DNA from: an uncultured Glaciecola sp.
Lineage (GTDB): Bacteria > Pseudomonadota > Gammaproteobacteria > Enterobacterales > Alteromonadaceae
Assembly (NCBI GenBank): GCA_947496235.1
Contig: CANMCE010000014.1
Coordinates: 36,157-100,156, forward strand
DNA: 64,000 bases
Direction: 5' to 3'
This document shows positions 18,529 through 27,081 of the stretch, piece after piece (the stretch's first letter is position 1; each line of letters starts with the position of its first letter). Under the pieces are notes generated by a model. It saw only the letters and a list, made by a program, of their open reading frames with translations, did not search any database and was not told where the DNA came from. Both the position numbers and the translations under genes were made by a program.

Positions 18529-19200
18529 CTAGAAGAAAAACGAAACTGACATTGTGAACGTTAAGTTGTGAACGCTCTTTTCTTCGCCAATAATATCGCT
18601 ATTAAATACATGATCACGTACATCAAATCGTACCGATAGATAATCTGTAACAAGTAAACGATACCCAGCACCTGCCGAAATGGTAAATCTTTCGTCATCA
18701 GCAAATTCTGTATTGCCTGCACCTAGGGTGAAAAAGAAGTCCGAATTGAAGACCCAGTTCTCACTAAAAAACACCTCACCATTTAGGTTGTAACCCATTG
18801 ATAAATCGTAATAAACATAATCACGTTGGTCGTCAGTAAGAAAGGGGGCTCCACCTGACAACACTTCAAAACTGGTCTCTCCAGCAGTAGCTTGACCATA
18901 GCTAGCTTCGACAAAAAAGTTTTCATTAATATGGTATGCCAAGCGTGCACCGAGAAGCACATCAGAACCAAAATCTTCAATATTAATAACGCCAGCGAAA
19001 ATGCCTATCTCTACGTTTTCGGAGTCAATGTCGAATTCGTCAATGCTTCTACGTTCAACACCAGGATCAATTTCTGGTAACTCATTTTGTTGGGCATAAG
19101 TGACACCTGAAATGCTCAACAACACAAATACACTGGCGAACAAAATAGAAAATCGGTTTTGTGGTTGGATAGGATAAAAATTGCTGAAAAATAAACTCAT
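18529..19200 (-). CDS. outer-membrane beta-barrel protein (OMP_myx_plus-like)
   Basis: A 223-aa protein with a signal peptide (about 15-36), a short acidic segment ('EIDPGVERRSIDEFDIDSEN'), then an eight-strand-like barrel ('NIEDFGSDVLLGARLAYHIN', 'FFVEASYGQA', 'LSVRFDVRDHVFNSDI') ending 'TFTMSVSFFF'. The pattern matches the small outer-membrane barrel domain shared by myxobacteria and some gammaproteobacteria (the TIGR04565-like group, as I recall it). It is a plausible surface anchor for the ExbBD-driven complex. Twelve bases separate it from the SH3/barrel gene upstream. Confidence 0.78.
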   Translation of the reverse strand: MSLFFSNFYPIQPQNRFSILFASVFVLLSISGVTYAQQNELPEIDPGVERRSIDEFDIDSENVEIGIFAGVINIEDFGSDVLLGARLAYHINENFFVEASYGQATAGETSFEVLSGGAPFLTDDQRDYVYYDLSMGYNLNGEVFFSENWVFNSDFFFTLGAGNTEFADDERFTISAGAGYRLLVTDYLSVRFDVRDHVFNSDIIGEEKSVHNLTFTMSVSFFF

Positions 19201-19212
19201 TGCAGTACCTTG

Positions 19213-19974
19213 TTAAAAATATATGCTAGCACCGACTAACCACTGGTCGATACGCTCTTGTTCATCTCTGTCGGTTTCCGCGATTAAACTGCGATATTCC
19301 GCTCGAATCAGTACGCCATCCATTAAATAGTAGCGAACGCCAAGTCCCACTTCATAATGACTACTGACCCTTACTTCGTCGCCAGATTGCACTAGATTAG
19401 CGTTGGGTGATGTGCGGATTTCACCTGTGCCCAAAGCTAAATATGGACTAATTTTCCATTCAGGAAATACCGTATGTCGCATTCGCAGCGACCAAATTTT
19501 GTTATCTGAAAAATTCCCCAAAGCTTGGGTATAACTCGCGTCCACACTTAGATTTTTAGTCCAAACCCAAGTTCCAAATAATGTTATGGCTGCTGTGCTA
19601 TCGAGTGCGCCGCCCATCAGGCTGACTTCAAAATCTCGATTTTGGAAATCCTCGAAACTGCCTTCTCTTGGCATGAGTGCAACGCCGTCTTCCAACATAG
19701 TCGCACTTAGATCATCACTGTAGATCCAACCTTCAATTTCATCGTCTTCATTTCGGTGCGAAACTGTGCGAATTTTGTACCATTTGGTGCGCTCTTTTAA
19801 AATTTCAATTTGCTCGCCTTGGGCTATTACATGGAACACTGGATACTCTGATGCTGGGCCAGAATGCACATTGATATAGGGAGAGGTAACAGTGACCTTA
19901 AGTTCTTCCGCGTTGGCGACAACACTGATGTGTAACACAAACAAACAGAATACTGTGGTAAAAAACCTCTTCAT
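19213..19974 (-). CDS. SH3b-domain outer-membrane beta-barrel protein
   Basis: A 253-aa protein. The start is the ATG at 19974, 4 bases after the previous stop, with 'gagg' 10 bases upstream and a signal peptide immediately following. A bacterial SH3 domain follows (about 25-95: 'PYINVHSGPASEYPVFHVIA', 'WYKIRTV', 'EGWIYSDDLS'). Then comes an OMP barrel (about 115-253: 'AAITLFGTWVWTKNLSVDAS', 'YEVGLGVRYYLMDGVLIRAE') ending 'LVGASIYF'. SH3b domains usually bind peptidoglycan or peptides, so the protein may tie the barrel to the cell wall. Translationally coupled to the HzsA-like gene. Confidence 0.82.
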   Translation of the reverse strand: MKRFFTTVFCLFVLHISVVANAEELKVTVTSPYINVHSGPASEYPVFHVIAQGEQIEILKERTKWYKIRTVSHRNEDDEIEGWIYSDDLSATMLEDGVALMPREGSFEDFQNRDFEVSLMGGALDSTAAITLFGTWVWTKNLSVDASYTQALGNFSDNKIWSLRMRHTVFPEWKISPYLALGTGEIRTSPNANLVQSGDEVRVSSHYEVGLGVRYYLMDGVLIRAEYRSLIAETDRDEQERIDQWLVGASIYF

Positions 19975-19978
19975 CCAA

Positions 19979-22666
19979 TCAATCCTCGGGCGCATCAAAT
20001 GGGTTGTTATAATATTGGCCACCCACGTCCAGCCATTCTGCAATTAAGCGAAGTTCTGCGTCAGAAAGCCAACCTTGATGACTTCCACCGCTGGCAAAAG
20101 GTGCAAAGAACCTGCCACTATTTATAGCACCAGACGGGCGCATACTGGAAGCTACGTTGACTGTTTCTGTGACAGGAATAGGATTACCTTCACTATCCAA
20201 TATAAATTCACCTTCTTCATCCACTTCAAATACCGGATTACCTTGAGCATCTAGTACAGGAATTTGACGATCCAATAAGGCGCCATCGACAATTTCTTGT
20301 TCTTGGTCATTGTTCATTAACTCTCTATAGCTAGTCATGAAATCGTTATCTTCTGGCGCAGGCGTTTCGGACAAATCAAGTTGTCCAGCTGGCACCTGTA
20401 GCATGTCATTGGCATCTGCTGGACTATGACAACTGACGCAAGTATTGTCAGAAATCACGTTTAATTGTTCATCCAATACTTGGCGAGGCAATGCAAATAA
20501 GGGCGCTATATGGTCAGGGTAGTTAATCACTGAACGACATAAAGCGGTCCAATTTTGCGCACAAGCTTGGGATATAGGGAGTGGGGTTTGCAAGTCAGCA
20601 TAGGCTAGGCTAAATGATGCGCTTGGGGTATCAGTGCTTGGATCTGTCCAAACGTCTTCGAAAATCGGATCTGACGTCAATCTTGCCACACCTTGAATAC
20701 GCGATAAGGTTTGCGCCATGGTCTCACCAAGGTCAGCAAATAGCGCGGGGTTAGCGCCAGGAAAACCTACACCTGTACTAGGCGCACCAGCATTAATAGA
20801 AGGCGTTTGAGCATCTATTCGACCGTGTGGTGCTTCTCCGGTTCTTTCGTGACATCCGATGCAGGTTTTACGTTCACCAGGCATCAGTTGTAGCCAGTTG
20901 TTATGACGCGGGGTTATTCGCTTTCCATCTTGATCTACAACACTGACAAAGAACGGAATATTAGCGGGAATAGCGACTTCCACCGAACCATCAGGTTGAA
21001 TTGGCGTGTACCCTACGATTTCTCTTAGTAGCTGATTGCGAGAACGGCCAAAGGCCGCACGATTAAAATCTCTTACATCACGATCAGGAATAGAAACGCT
21101 TTTCACTATTCGTAAAAAACGGGCAGGTCTTTGCTGCGCAGTGGTTTGCGATGGATTAGCGGTTGTTGCAAGCCCAAAAGGACTGGTATCTATTTCATCT
21201 ACTTGATAGATACTCTGGATATGCAACACACCTAAGCCTTCGTCAATTAACGCGGTATTGCTGCGATCTATAGTTGTTTCAGGATTTGCAGGGAATGGTT
21301 TGGCTTCCATTGCCAAAATTTCACTCACTACACGGTCTTCTATGGGTAAACCTAGGGACAACTGGGTATCTTCAATGGGGTCGTACATCCAAACCCCATA
21401 TACCGGAGGAGCTTGCTCATAGCCTTCTGCGTTAATATTTTCTTCGCTGCAGGGCGCTATTGTGCGCGCCGCATCTTCTGGGCTACCCTCTGGCAATGGC
21501 GTGTATAATCGGCACTGACTCCAACTGTATAGGATTCGACCGCTACCGTCCCACAAAGGATATAAGGCGTTGATAAATCCTGGTGGCGACACTTCGCCGG
21601 TTAACACTATGCCGTCAAACAAGGCGCTCTGCTGCGCTGGTCCTTGCAATGAACTCATAGATGCAATTGGACGGTTGTAATCAATAAAGTTTTCAATGTC
21701 TATGGTGACATAATCAGTACCAAAACGATTATTCTCAAATGAATTAATCCCCATCAAGATTTGTCCATCTGGGGTAACGCTAGCTTTGGCATACTGCACG
21801 TCATCGACATAATCGGAAAGATTGTGACTATGTCTACCGTACATGATCTCTAGATCACTGCCGTCCGGATTCATTTGATAGAGATTTAACCCTTTGTTTC
21901 CGTTGGACTGATCCCAGCGGCTGAACAAAAGTTTTCCATTGGGTAGAATCAGAGGATCAAGGTCATGACTTTGGTTAAAGGATATTTGCTGAATATTACT
22001 ACCGTCAGGATCCATGATATGTAATACCGACGCTAGGGCATCCAGTCCTTCTTCTAACCCTGAATATTGCGGTTTGCCTTCATCTAATAAACGTGACTGA
22101 TTACCTCGTTGGCGATTCGAACTAAACACTATTCTGCCATCAGCTAAATAGACAGGACCCGTATCGTCGCCAGCTTCAGCTACTATATCACTTGAAATAA
22201 TTCGCATTAGAGTGTCGGTTTGTCTGTCGTACTCCCAAATGTTCCACGTGGGGAGCTCTTCCATACCAACCAATTCTGGCGCCCTGACACTAAAAATTAA
22301 TTTGTTCCCAGAGTAGTCGCCCTTTAAATCTTTAATGTCTATTGGTAGCGGATTACCTTGGTCATCTAAAGCGTCAGGAAATAGTCGCTCACTGATATTA
22401 ACGGGAACAGCGGACGCATTGGCGCGTTGTTTGATATACAGGGTCGCGCCAGGTATAAATTGTGTTGGATCAGCAATGTCACGAATGGGTTCACCTTCAG
22501 ATACAGCAAGGTCTCTTTCGATATAGGCGACAGGGACGTCAATTACGACAGGATCAGGTTCCTGATTCTCAGTGTCACCAATAGAACCGCCACAACCTGC
22601 TAACACTATTAGCAAGCTGGTACTGAGGAATGCCCTAGTGACATTAAATTGGCGATTTATTGACAT
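19979..22666 (-). CDS. HzsA-related lipoprotein with PD40 repeats and two CxxCH motifs
   Basis: An 895-aa protein and the first gene of the 15-gene operon. It has lipobox 'LAGC' (Cys about residue 25), then a beta-propeller-like region with PD40/TolB-type repeats ('LADGRIVFSSNRQRG', 'LPNGKLLFSRWDQ', 'WDGSGRILYSWSQC'). A domain with 'PANIPFFVSVVDQDGKRITP' precedes the haem motif 'CIGCH' (about residue 602), and a second motif 'CVSCH' is at about 743. This layout matches proteins usually annotated as HzsA-related, after the hydrazine synthase alpha subunit, without implying hydrazine chemistry. It is probably a surface or periplasmic c-type cytochrome-like lipoprotein. The C-terminus 'LRLIAEWLDVGGQYYNNPF' is also typical of such cytochromes. 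Confidence 0.83.
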   Translation of the reverse strand: MSINRQFNVTRAFLSTSLLIVLAGCGGSIGDTENQEPDPVVIDVPVAYIERDLAVSEGEPIRDIADPTQFIPGATLYIKQRANASAVPVNISERLFPDALDDQGNPLPIDIKDLKGDYSGNKLIFSVRAPELVGMEELPTWNIWEYDRQTDTLMRIISSDIVAEAGDDTGPVYLADGRIVFSSNRQRGNQSRLLDEGKPQYSGLEEGLDALASVLHIMDPDGSNIQQISFNQSHDLDPLILPNGKLLFSRWDQSNGNKGLNLYQMNPDGSDLEIMYGRHSHNLSDYVDDVQYAKASVTPDGQILMGINSFENNRFGTDYVTIDIENFIDYNRPIASMSSLQGPAQQSALFDGIVLTGEVSPPGFINALYPLWDGSGRILYSWSQCRLYTPLPEGSPEDAARTIAPCSEENINAEGYEQAPPVYGVWMYDPIEDTQLSLGLPIEDRVVSEILAMEAKPFPANPETTIDRSNTALIDEGLGVLHIQSIYQVDEIDTSPFGLATTANPSQTTAQQRPARFLRIVKSVSIPDRDVRDFNRAAFGRSRNQLLREIVGYTPIQPDGSVEVAIPANIPFFVSVVDQDGKRITPRHNNWLQLMPGERKTCIGCHERTGEAPHGRIDAQTPSINAGAPSTGVGFPGANPALFADLGETMAQTLSRIQGVARLTSDPIFEDVWTDPSTDTPSASFSLAYADLQTPLPISQACAQNWTALCRSVINYPDHIAPLFALPRQVLDEQLNVISDNTCVSCHSPADANDMLQVPAGQLDLSETPAPEDNDFMTSYRELMNNDQEQEIVDGALLDRQIPVLDAQGNPVFEVDEEGEFILDSEGNPIPVTETVNVASSMRPSGAINSGRFFAPFASGGSHQGWLSDAELRLIAEWLDVGGQYYNNPFDAPED

Positions 22667-23368
22667 AATCCCACCTACTTTTCACAATTGAGACAGCTGT
22701 AGCAATAACCACACCCAATTTGCAAATCCTAGCGGTATTATTTTGCCTTATGAAGTGTCTCAAAGTGCCGACAGCTTTGTCTATTGGCCTAAAAATTAAA
22801 AAATGTTTTTTCGACTAAAATAGTCTCAGCTCAATAAACTCAATACAATTGCGGTATTGATTATTAGGAATATATATTCATAACTAAGATTATGAAACCG
22901 AACCTTTAATTCACATTTAATATAAAAATTTAGAATTAAATAATGAATTGATATAGAAATAGCGCAATTTAGTTCTCTAATGCCTGACAGGTAGCCGTTA
23001 AAGACGTTTACCTTTTCTAATCTAACCGTCTGAATTTACTTAATATTATCTCTTTCTTTGTGGCAATTATCAGTCAATATGTCTGAATTTAGAGACACAT
23101 AATTCTTGACGAAACAGCATTTTATTAGAAAAGTAATTAAAAATCATACGCTTAAACGAATAGGCATGATAATTGATAAAAGCATTTCCTATTAATAAAC
23201 ACAGGCATAGTCAACTTAAACAGTATTGTTCAATTAGTTTTTTGGCTGAGTAAAAAGCCAACACCTTTTAATCGAAAGTTATTAGTTTATAGACCCAAGA
23301 AGATTCGCCGATAACCTATGGATAGTCGCGATTTTGTATAACAAAGTATCAAAATGGGAGTAAGCGAT
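22667..23368. promoter_or_regulatory. AT-rich divergent intergenic region of the two haem/motor operons
   Basis: About 700 bases without a credible gene, strongly A+T-rich. It must hold the promoters for both the minus-strand 15-gene operon and the plus-strand CxxCH/LamG/DUF1501-like operon. A short inverted repeat TTGGCT/AGCCAA with an 8-base loop lies at 23242-23261. A TATAAC hexamer (extended TG) at 23337-23342 could be a -10 for the plus operon, but no good -35 is seen. Confidence 0.5.
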
Positions 23369-24607
23369 ATGCAAGGTTCAAAAAAATTGGTTATCGGTAA
23401 AGCAAAAAATATCGTGGCGAACTTAATCGTCGCGGTCGGTATTTTGAGCGCTTCCTCAATTGCTTTAGCTGATAGTGTATCCCAAGCTAAACGCATGCAT
23501 GATCGCCTTGCTGGCGTTCCTCCTACTGAACAAATTTTGCAACAAATGGCCGGATTAATTGAGGCTGGGCAACCCGAACAAGCCGCATTTTTAGCCATGG
23601 AAAACCCAGCCTTTTACAATGTTACATTAAAAAATTGGATCACTCCCTGGACGAATGAAGAAGCCGACGTTTTTGCACCTTTAAATGATTATACTGCCAC
23701 TGTGATAGGCATTATTAGAGACGATATCGATTTTCGACAAATTTTGACTGGCAATATAATCTATTCTGCTCCTAGTGTTTCAGGCATTCCAACTTACTCA
23801 AACTCCAATAATGCCCATTACGAAGCACTTGAAAATAACGGCATCGACCTTGCCTCAAATTTAGTTCAACAAACCCAATCCTCAGTCACAGGTTTACCCG
23901 CGCAGGCTACGGCTGGCGTTATTACAACTAGGGCAGCGGCGAAATCATTTTTCAAAGACGGTACCAATCGCGCAATGTTCAGATTTACTTTGATAAATCA
24001 TATGTGTACTGATTTAGAAGCGTTAAAAGATACCAGTTTACCGCCAGATAGAATTCGCCAAGATCTTAGCCGTAGCCCAGGAGGTGATAGCCGAATTTTT
24101 GCCAACTCTTGCTCCGGCTGTCATACCGGCATGGATCCCTTAGCACAAGCATACGCCTATTATGAGTATGAATATGATGTTCAAGGTGATCCAGAAGGAA
24201 ACAATGGTTACCTAGCCTACAACCAAGATGGCCAAACTGATCCCGAAACGGGTTCGCGAGTGACGGCGAAACACAGAATCAATGCTAACAACTTTGAATT
24301 CGGTTATGTGATCGAAGACGACCGCTGGGACAACTATTGGCGCGAAGGTATTAACCAAACTCTTGGTTGGTCAGAACAACTACAAGGTTATGGTTACGGC
24401 GCCAAAAGTATGGGTGAAGAACTGGCTAACAGCCAACAATTTGCACAATGCCAAGTGACAAAAGTATTTAAGGATGTGTGTTTGCGCAATCCACAAGATG
24501 TTAGCGATAGAAGTGTCATTGATGAGGCAACTCAAACCTTTATGCAAAACGGGTATCAGATGAAGCCTGTGTTTGCCAGTACTGCCAATTATTGCAAAGG
24601 GGAATAA
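23369..24607 (+). CDS. exported DUF1588-like protein with one CxxCH motif
   Basis: A 412-aa protein. The start at ATG 23369 is preferred over one 5 codons earlier because 'ggag' lies 9 bases upstream of it. It has a signal peptide (about 8-32, ending 'SSIALAD') and a single haem-type motif 'CSGCHTGMDPLAQAYAYYEY' at about residues 248-252. The DPLxxA continuation is typical of the DUF1588/DUF1592 group common in Planctomycetes cytochromes. The rest is unlike anything I recognise. First gene of the divergent operon; the next gene starts 2 bases after its stop. Confidence 0.7.
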   Translation: MQGSKKLVIGKAKNIVANLIVAVGILSASSIALADSVSQAKRMHDRLAGVPPTEQILQQMAGLIEAGQPEQAAFLAMENPAFYNVTLKNWITPWTNEEADVFAPLNDYTATVIGIIRDDIDFRQILTGNIIYSAPSVSGIPTYSNSNNAHYEALENNGIDLASNLVQQTQSSVTGLPAQATAGVITTRAAAKSFFKDGTNRAMFRFTLINHMCTDLEALKDTSLPPDRIRQDLSRSPGGDSRIFANSCSGCHTGMDPLAQAYAYYEYEYDVQGDPEGNNGYLAYNQDGQTDPETGSRVTAKHRINANNFEFGYVIEDDRWDNYWREGINQTLGWSEQLQGYGYGAKSMGEELANSQQFAQCQVTKVFKDVCLRNPQDVSDRSVIDEATQTFMQNGYQMKPVFASTANYCKGE

Positions 24608-24609
24608 TC

Positions 24610-27069
24610 ATGAAACTTAAGCATTATTTCAAGATCTTCTCTTTAGCTGCTTCAGTGGCATTATTGGTTGCTTGTGGCGGCAGCGAAACACAAGTGCAAG
24701 AAAACCCGATTCCACCACCTGCTAGACAACCAGTGCAAAACTATAATGGACCAGCGGCTGCCACTGAAGACGTGCAAAACTTTAAGCTTAATGTTTGGGA
24801 CAATATTGCCACCGATGATAAATGTGGCGCTTGTCACACCCAGAACAATCAATCTCCCGCATTTGCCAGAGACGATGATATTAATGAAGCTTATGCTATT
24901 GCCAATACTTTGGTAAATTTAGCTAGTCCACAAGACTCATTGCTAGTGACTAAGGTTGCAGGCGGACATAATTGCTGGCTAAGCAGTGATACAGCTTGTG
25001 CAGACTTGATGACCACTTGGGTTGAGGCATGGTTAAATACGGATGAAAGCGCCAATGCCATAGTCCTAGAAGCGCCAGTACCTAGAGCTGTTGGTGCAAA
25101 TAAAAACTTTCCTGAAAGTCCGGATCTATTCGCCGCAAATATACATCCGATTCTAGAAGCCCATTGTGGCGATTGTCATCAAAGTAGCGCCTCCATTCCT
25201 ATTTCACCTTACATTGCATCAAGTGATTTAACCGAAGCATATTTAGCCACCATTTCTAAAATCAATTTAGATCAGCCTAGTGACTCCCGCATTGCGGCTC
25301 GCTTAAGAGATGAGTTTCACAACTGCTGGAACGACTGTGCAACTGACGCGCAAAGTATTATTGATGCAGTGCAAGCCATGTCTGACGCCATTCCAGCTAC
25401 TCAGTTAGATCCTAATTTAGTTGCCTCAGATGCGGTATCTCTATATGAGGGAACTTTAGCAAGCGGCGGTGGACGTTTTGAAACTAACCTCATTGCCAAA
25501 TGGGAATTTAAAACCGGCTCAGGCAATACAGCATTTGATACTAGCGGTATTTCACCTGCACTAGATTTAACAATTTCCGGTGATTATGACTGGGTCGGCG
25601 GCTGGGGAATTCAATTGCGCGGCGGTAAAGCTCAAGGCTCAACCACCGCGAGCAAAAAAATTCATGATCTTATTGTTGCCACCGGTGAATTTTCTATTGA
25701 AGCCTGGATTGCACCAGCCAATGTGACTCAAGAAGGTCCGGCGCGAATCATTTCTTATTCAGGTGCCGATGACAGACGTAACTTGATGCTTGGCCAAACA
25801 CTTTATAATTATGATTTTTATCTGCGCAATGTGAACACAGATGCTAATGGTGAACCCTCATTAAGCACTCCCGATGCTGAAGAGGATTTACAAGCAGCTC
25901 TACAGCATGTGGTGATTAACTATGACGGCACTAATGGCCGACGCATATACGTTAATGGCCAGTTTACTGACGATATCGATAGTATTGAAGCTAGCTTATT
26001 AAATGATTGGGATGACAGTTTTGCGTTTGTAATAGGCAGTGAAGTCAGTGGTCGTTATCCCTTTGCTGGCACAGTTCGAATGGTGGCAGTGCACAATAGA
26101 ACGCTGACCGACGAGCAGATTGTAAGTAACTTTGATGCAGGCATTGGTCAACGCTTTTATTTAATGTTTGGTATTAGTGATGTGGTGAATGTGGCGCAAA
26201 GTTATGTGGTGTTTGAAGTTAGCCAGTTCGATTCGTACAGCTATCTCTTTAGCGAGCCGTTTATTGTTAGCCTAGACCCAAATGCCAGCGTTGCAGATAT
26301 CAATTTAACCGGTATGCGAATAGGTGTAAACGGTAGGGAAGAAAAGACTGGCCAAGTATTTGCCACATTAGATACATCCGTCGACGCTACTTCACCCAAT
26401 GATTTGGGAGGGATTCCTTTATCTCGCCAAGGCACCATAATTCCGTTACAAAAAGGGCCTGAATTAGATGAGTTTTTCCTTACCTTCGATGTATTAGGCG
26501 ACGCACAATCACAGAGAGTGCCTGCAGCGCCACCTGTGCCGGCATTACCTCAAGACCTGACGGCGCAATCGGAAATCGGCGTAAGACATTTTGCTGAAAT
26601 AAATGCCAGTATGGCCGCTTTAACTAACGTTAGCAGTCAAGAGCCTCAGGTGTTAGCGACCTATAACCAGTTACGCCAGCAATTACCAAGTGTTACCAAT
26701 ATTGGAAGCTTTTTAACATCTAACCAAATGGCGATTACCCAGTTAGCCATAAAGTATTGCGATCGTTTGGTGGAAGATAACCAGTTGCGCACATTGTACT
26801 TTCCAGATGTTGATTTCAGCTACAACGCCAATAATGGTTTTAGCGCTGGATTTAAAGATAATGTGATTTTGCCGTTAACATCAAAAATGCTAGGCCAAAG
26901 CATAGGCACTCAACCTGATCAGTTAATGGTAAACGCTGAAATAAGTAACCTTATTGACAGATTAGGTAGTTGCTCACAAACCAATTCATGCACCACTGAA
27001 ACGACAGAAACTGTGGTCAAAGCAAGCTGTGCTGCTGTGCTAGGCAGTGCAGTTGTGACCATACAGTAA
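24610..27069 (+). CDS. LamG-domain lipoprotein with two CxxCH motifs
   Basis: An 819-aa protein. The start is ATG 24610 with 'aggggaa' in front; an upstream in-frame TTG is rejected. Lipobox 'LLVACG' places Cys at about residue 22. Haem-type motifs 'CGACH' (about 72) and 'CGDCH' (about 186) sit in two similar PSD1-like units. A LamG/concanavalin-like domain follows (about 293-512: 'LIAKWEFKTGSGNTAFDTSG', 'FSIEAWIAPANVTQEGPARI', 'GRRIYVNGQFTDD', 'GTVRMVAVHNRTLTDEQIVS'). The C-terminal 300 residues are of unknown fold, with cysteines near the end. Probably a surface cytochrome-like protein able to bind glycans or proteins. Confidence 0.8.
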   Translation: MKLKHYFKIFSLAASVALLVACGGSETQVQENPIPPPARQPVQNYNGPAAATEDVQNFKLNVWDNIATDDKCGACHTQNNQSPAFARDDDINEAYAIANTLVNLASPQDSLLVTKVAGGHNCWLSSDTACADLMTTWVEAWLNTDESANAIVLEAPVPRAVGANKNFPESPDLFAANIHPILEAHCGDCHQSSASIPISPYIASSDLTEAYLATISKINLDQPSDSRIAARLRDEFHNCWNDCATDAQSIIDAVQAMSDAIPATQLDPNLVASDAVSLYEGTLASGGGRFETNLIAKWEFKTGSGNTAFDTSGISPALDLTISGDYDWVGGWGIQLRGGKAQGSTTASKKIHDLIVATGEFSIEAWIAPANVTQEGPARIISYSGADDRRNLMLGQTLYNYDFYLRNVNTDANGEPSLSTPDAEEDLQAALQHVVINYDGTNGRRIYVNGQFTDDIDSIEASLLNDWDDSFAFVIGSEVSGRYPFAGTVRMVAVHNRTLTDEQIVSNFDAGIGQRFYLMFGISDVVNVAQSYVVFEVSQFDSYSYLFSEPFIVSLDPNASVADINLTGMRIGVNGREEKTGQVFATLDTSVDATSPNDLGGIPLSRQGTIIPLQKGPELDEFFLTFDVLGDAQSQRVPAAPPVPALPQDLTAQSEIGVRHFAEINASMAALTNVSSQEPQVLATYNQLRQQLPSVTNIGSFLTSNQMAITQLAIKYCDRLVEDNQLRTLYFPDVDFSYNANNGFSAGFKDNVILPLTSKMLGQSIGTQPDQLMVNAEISNLIDRLGSCSQTNSCTTETTETVVKASCAAVLGSAVVTIQ

Positions 27070-27081
27070 GGGGTTGACAAA

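Noticed and set aside
19979..22666. Hydrazine synthase (anammox) function suggested by HzsA similarity
   Set aside because: Only the domain layout with CxxCH is shared; no HzsB/HzsC genes or other anammox genes are present.
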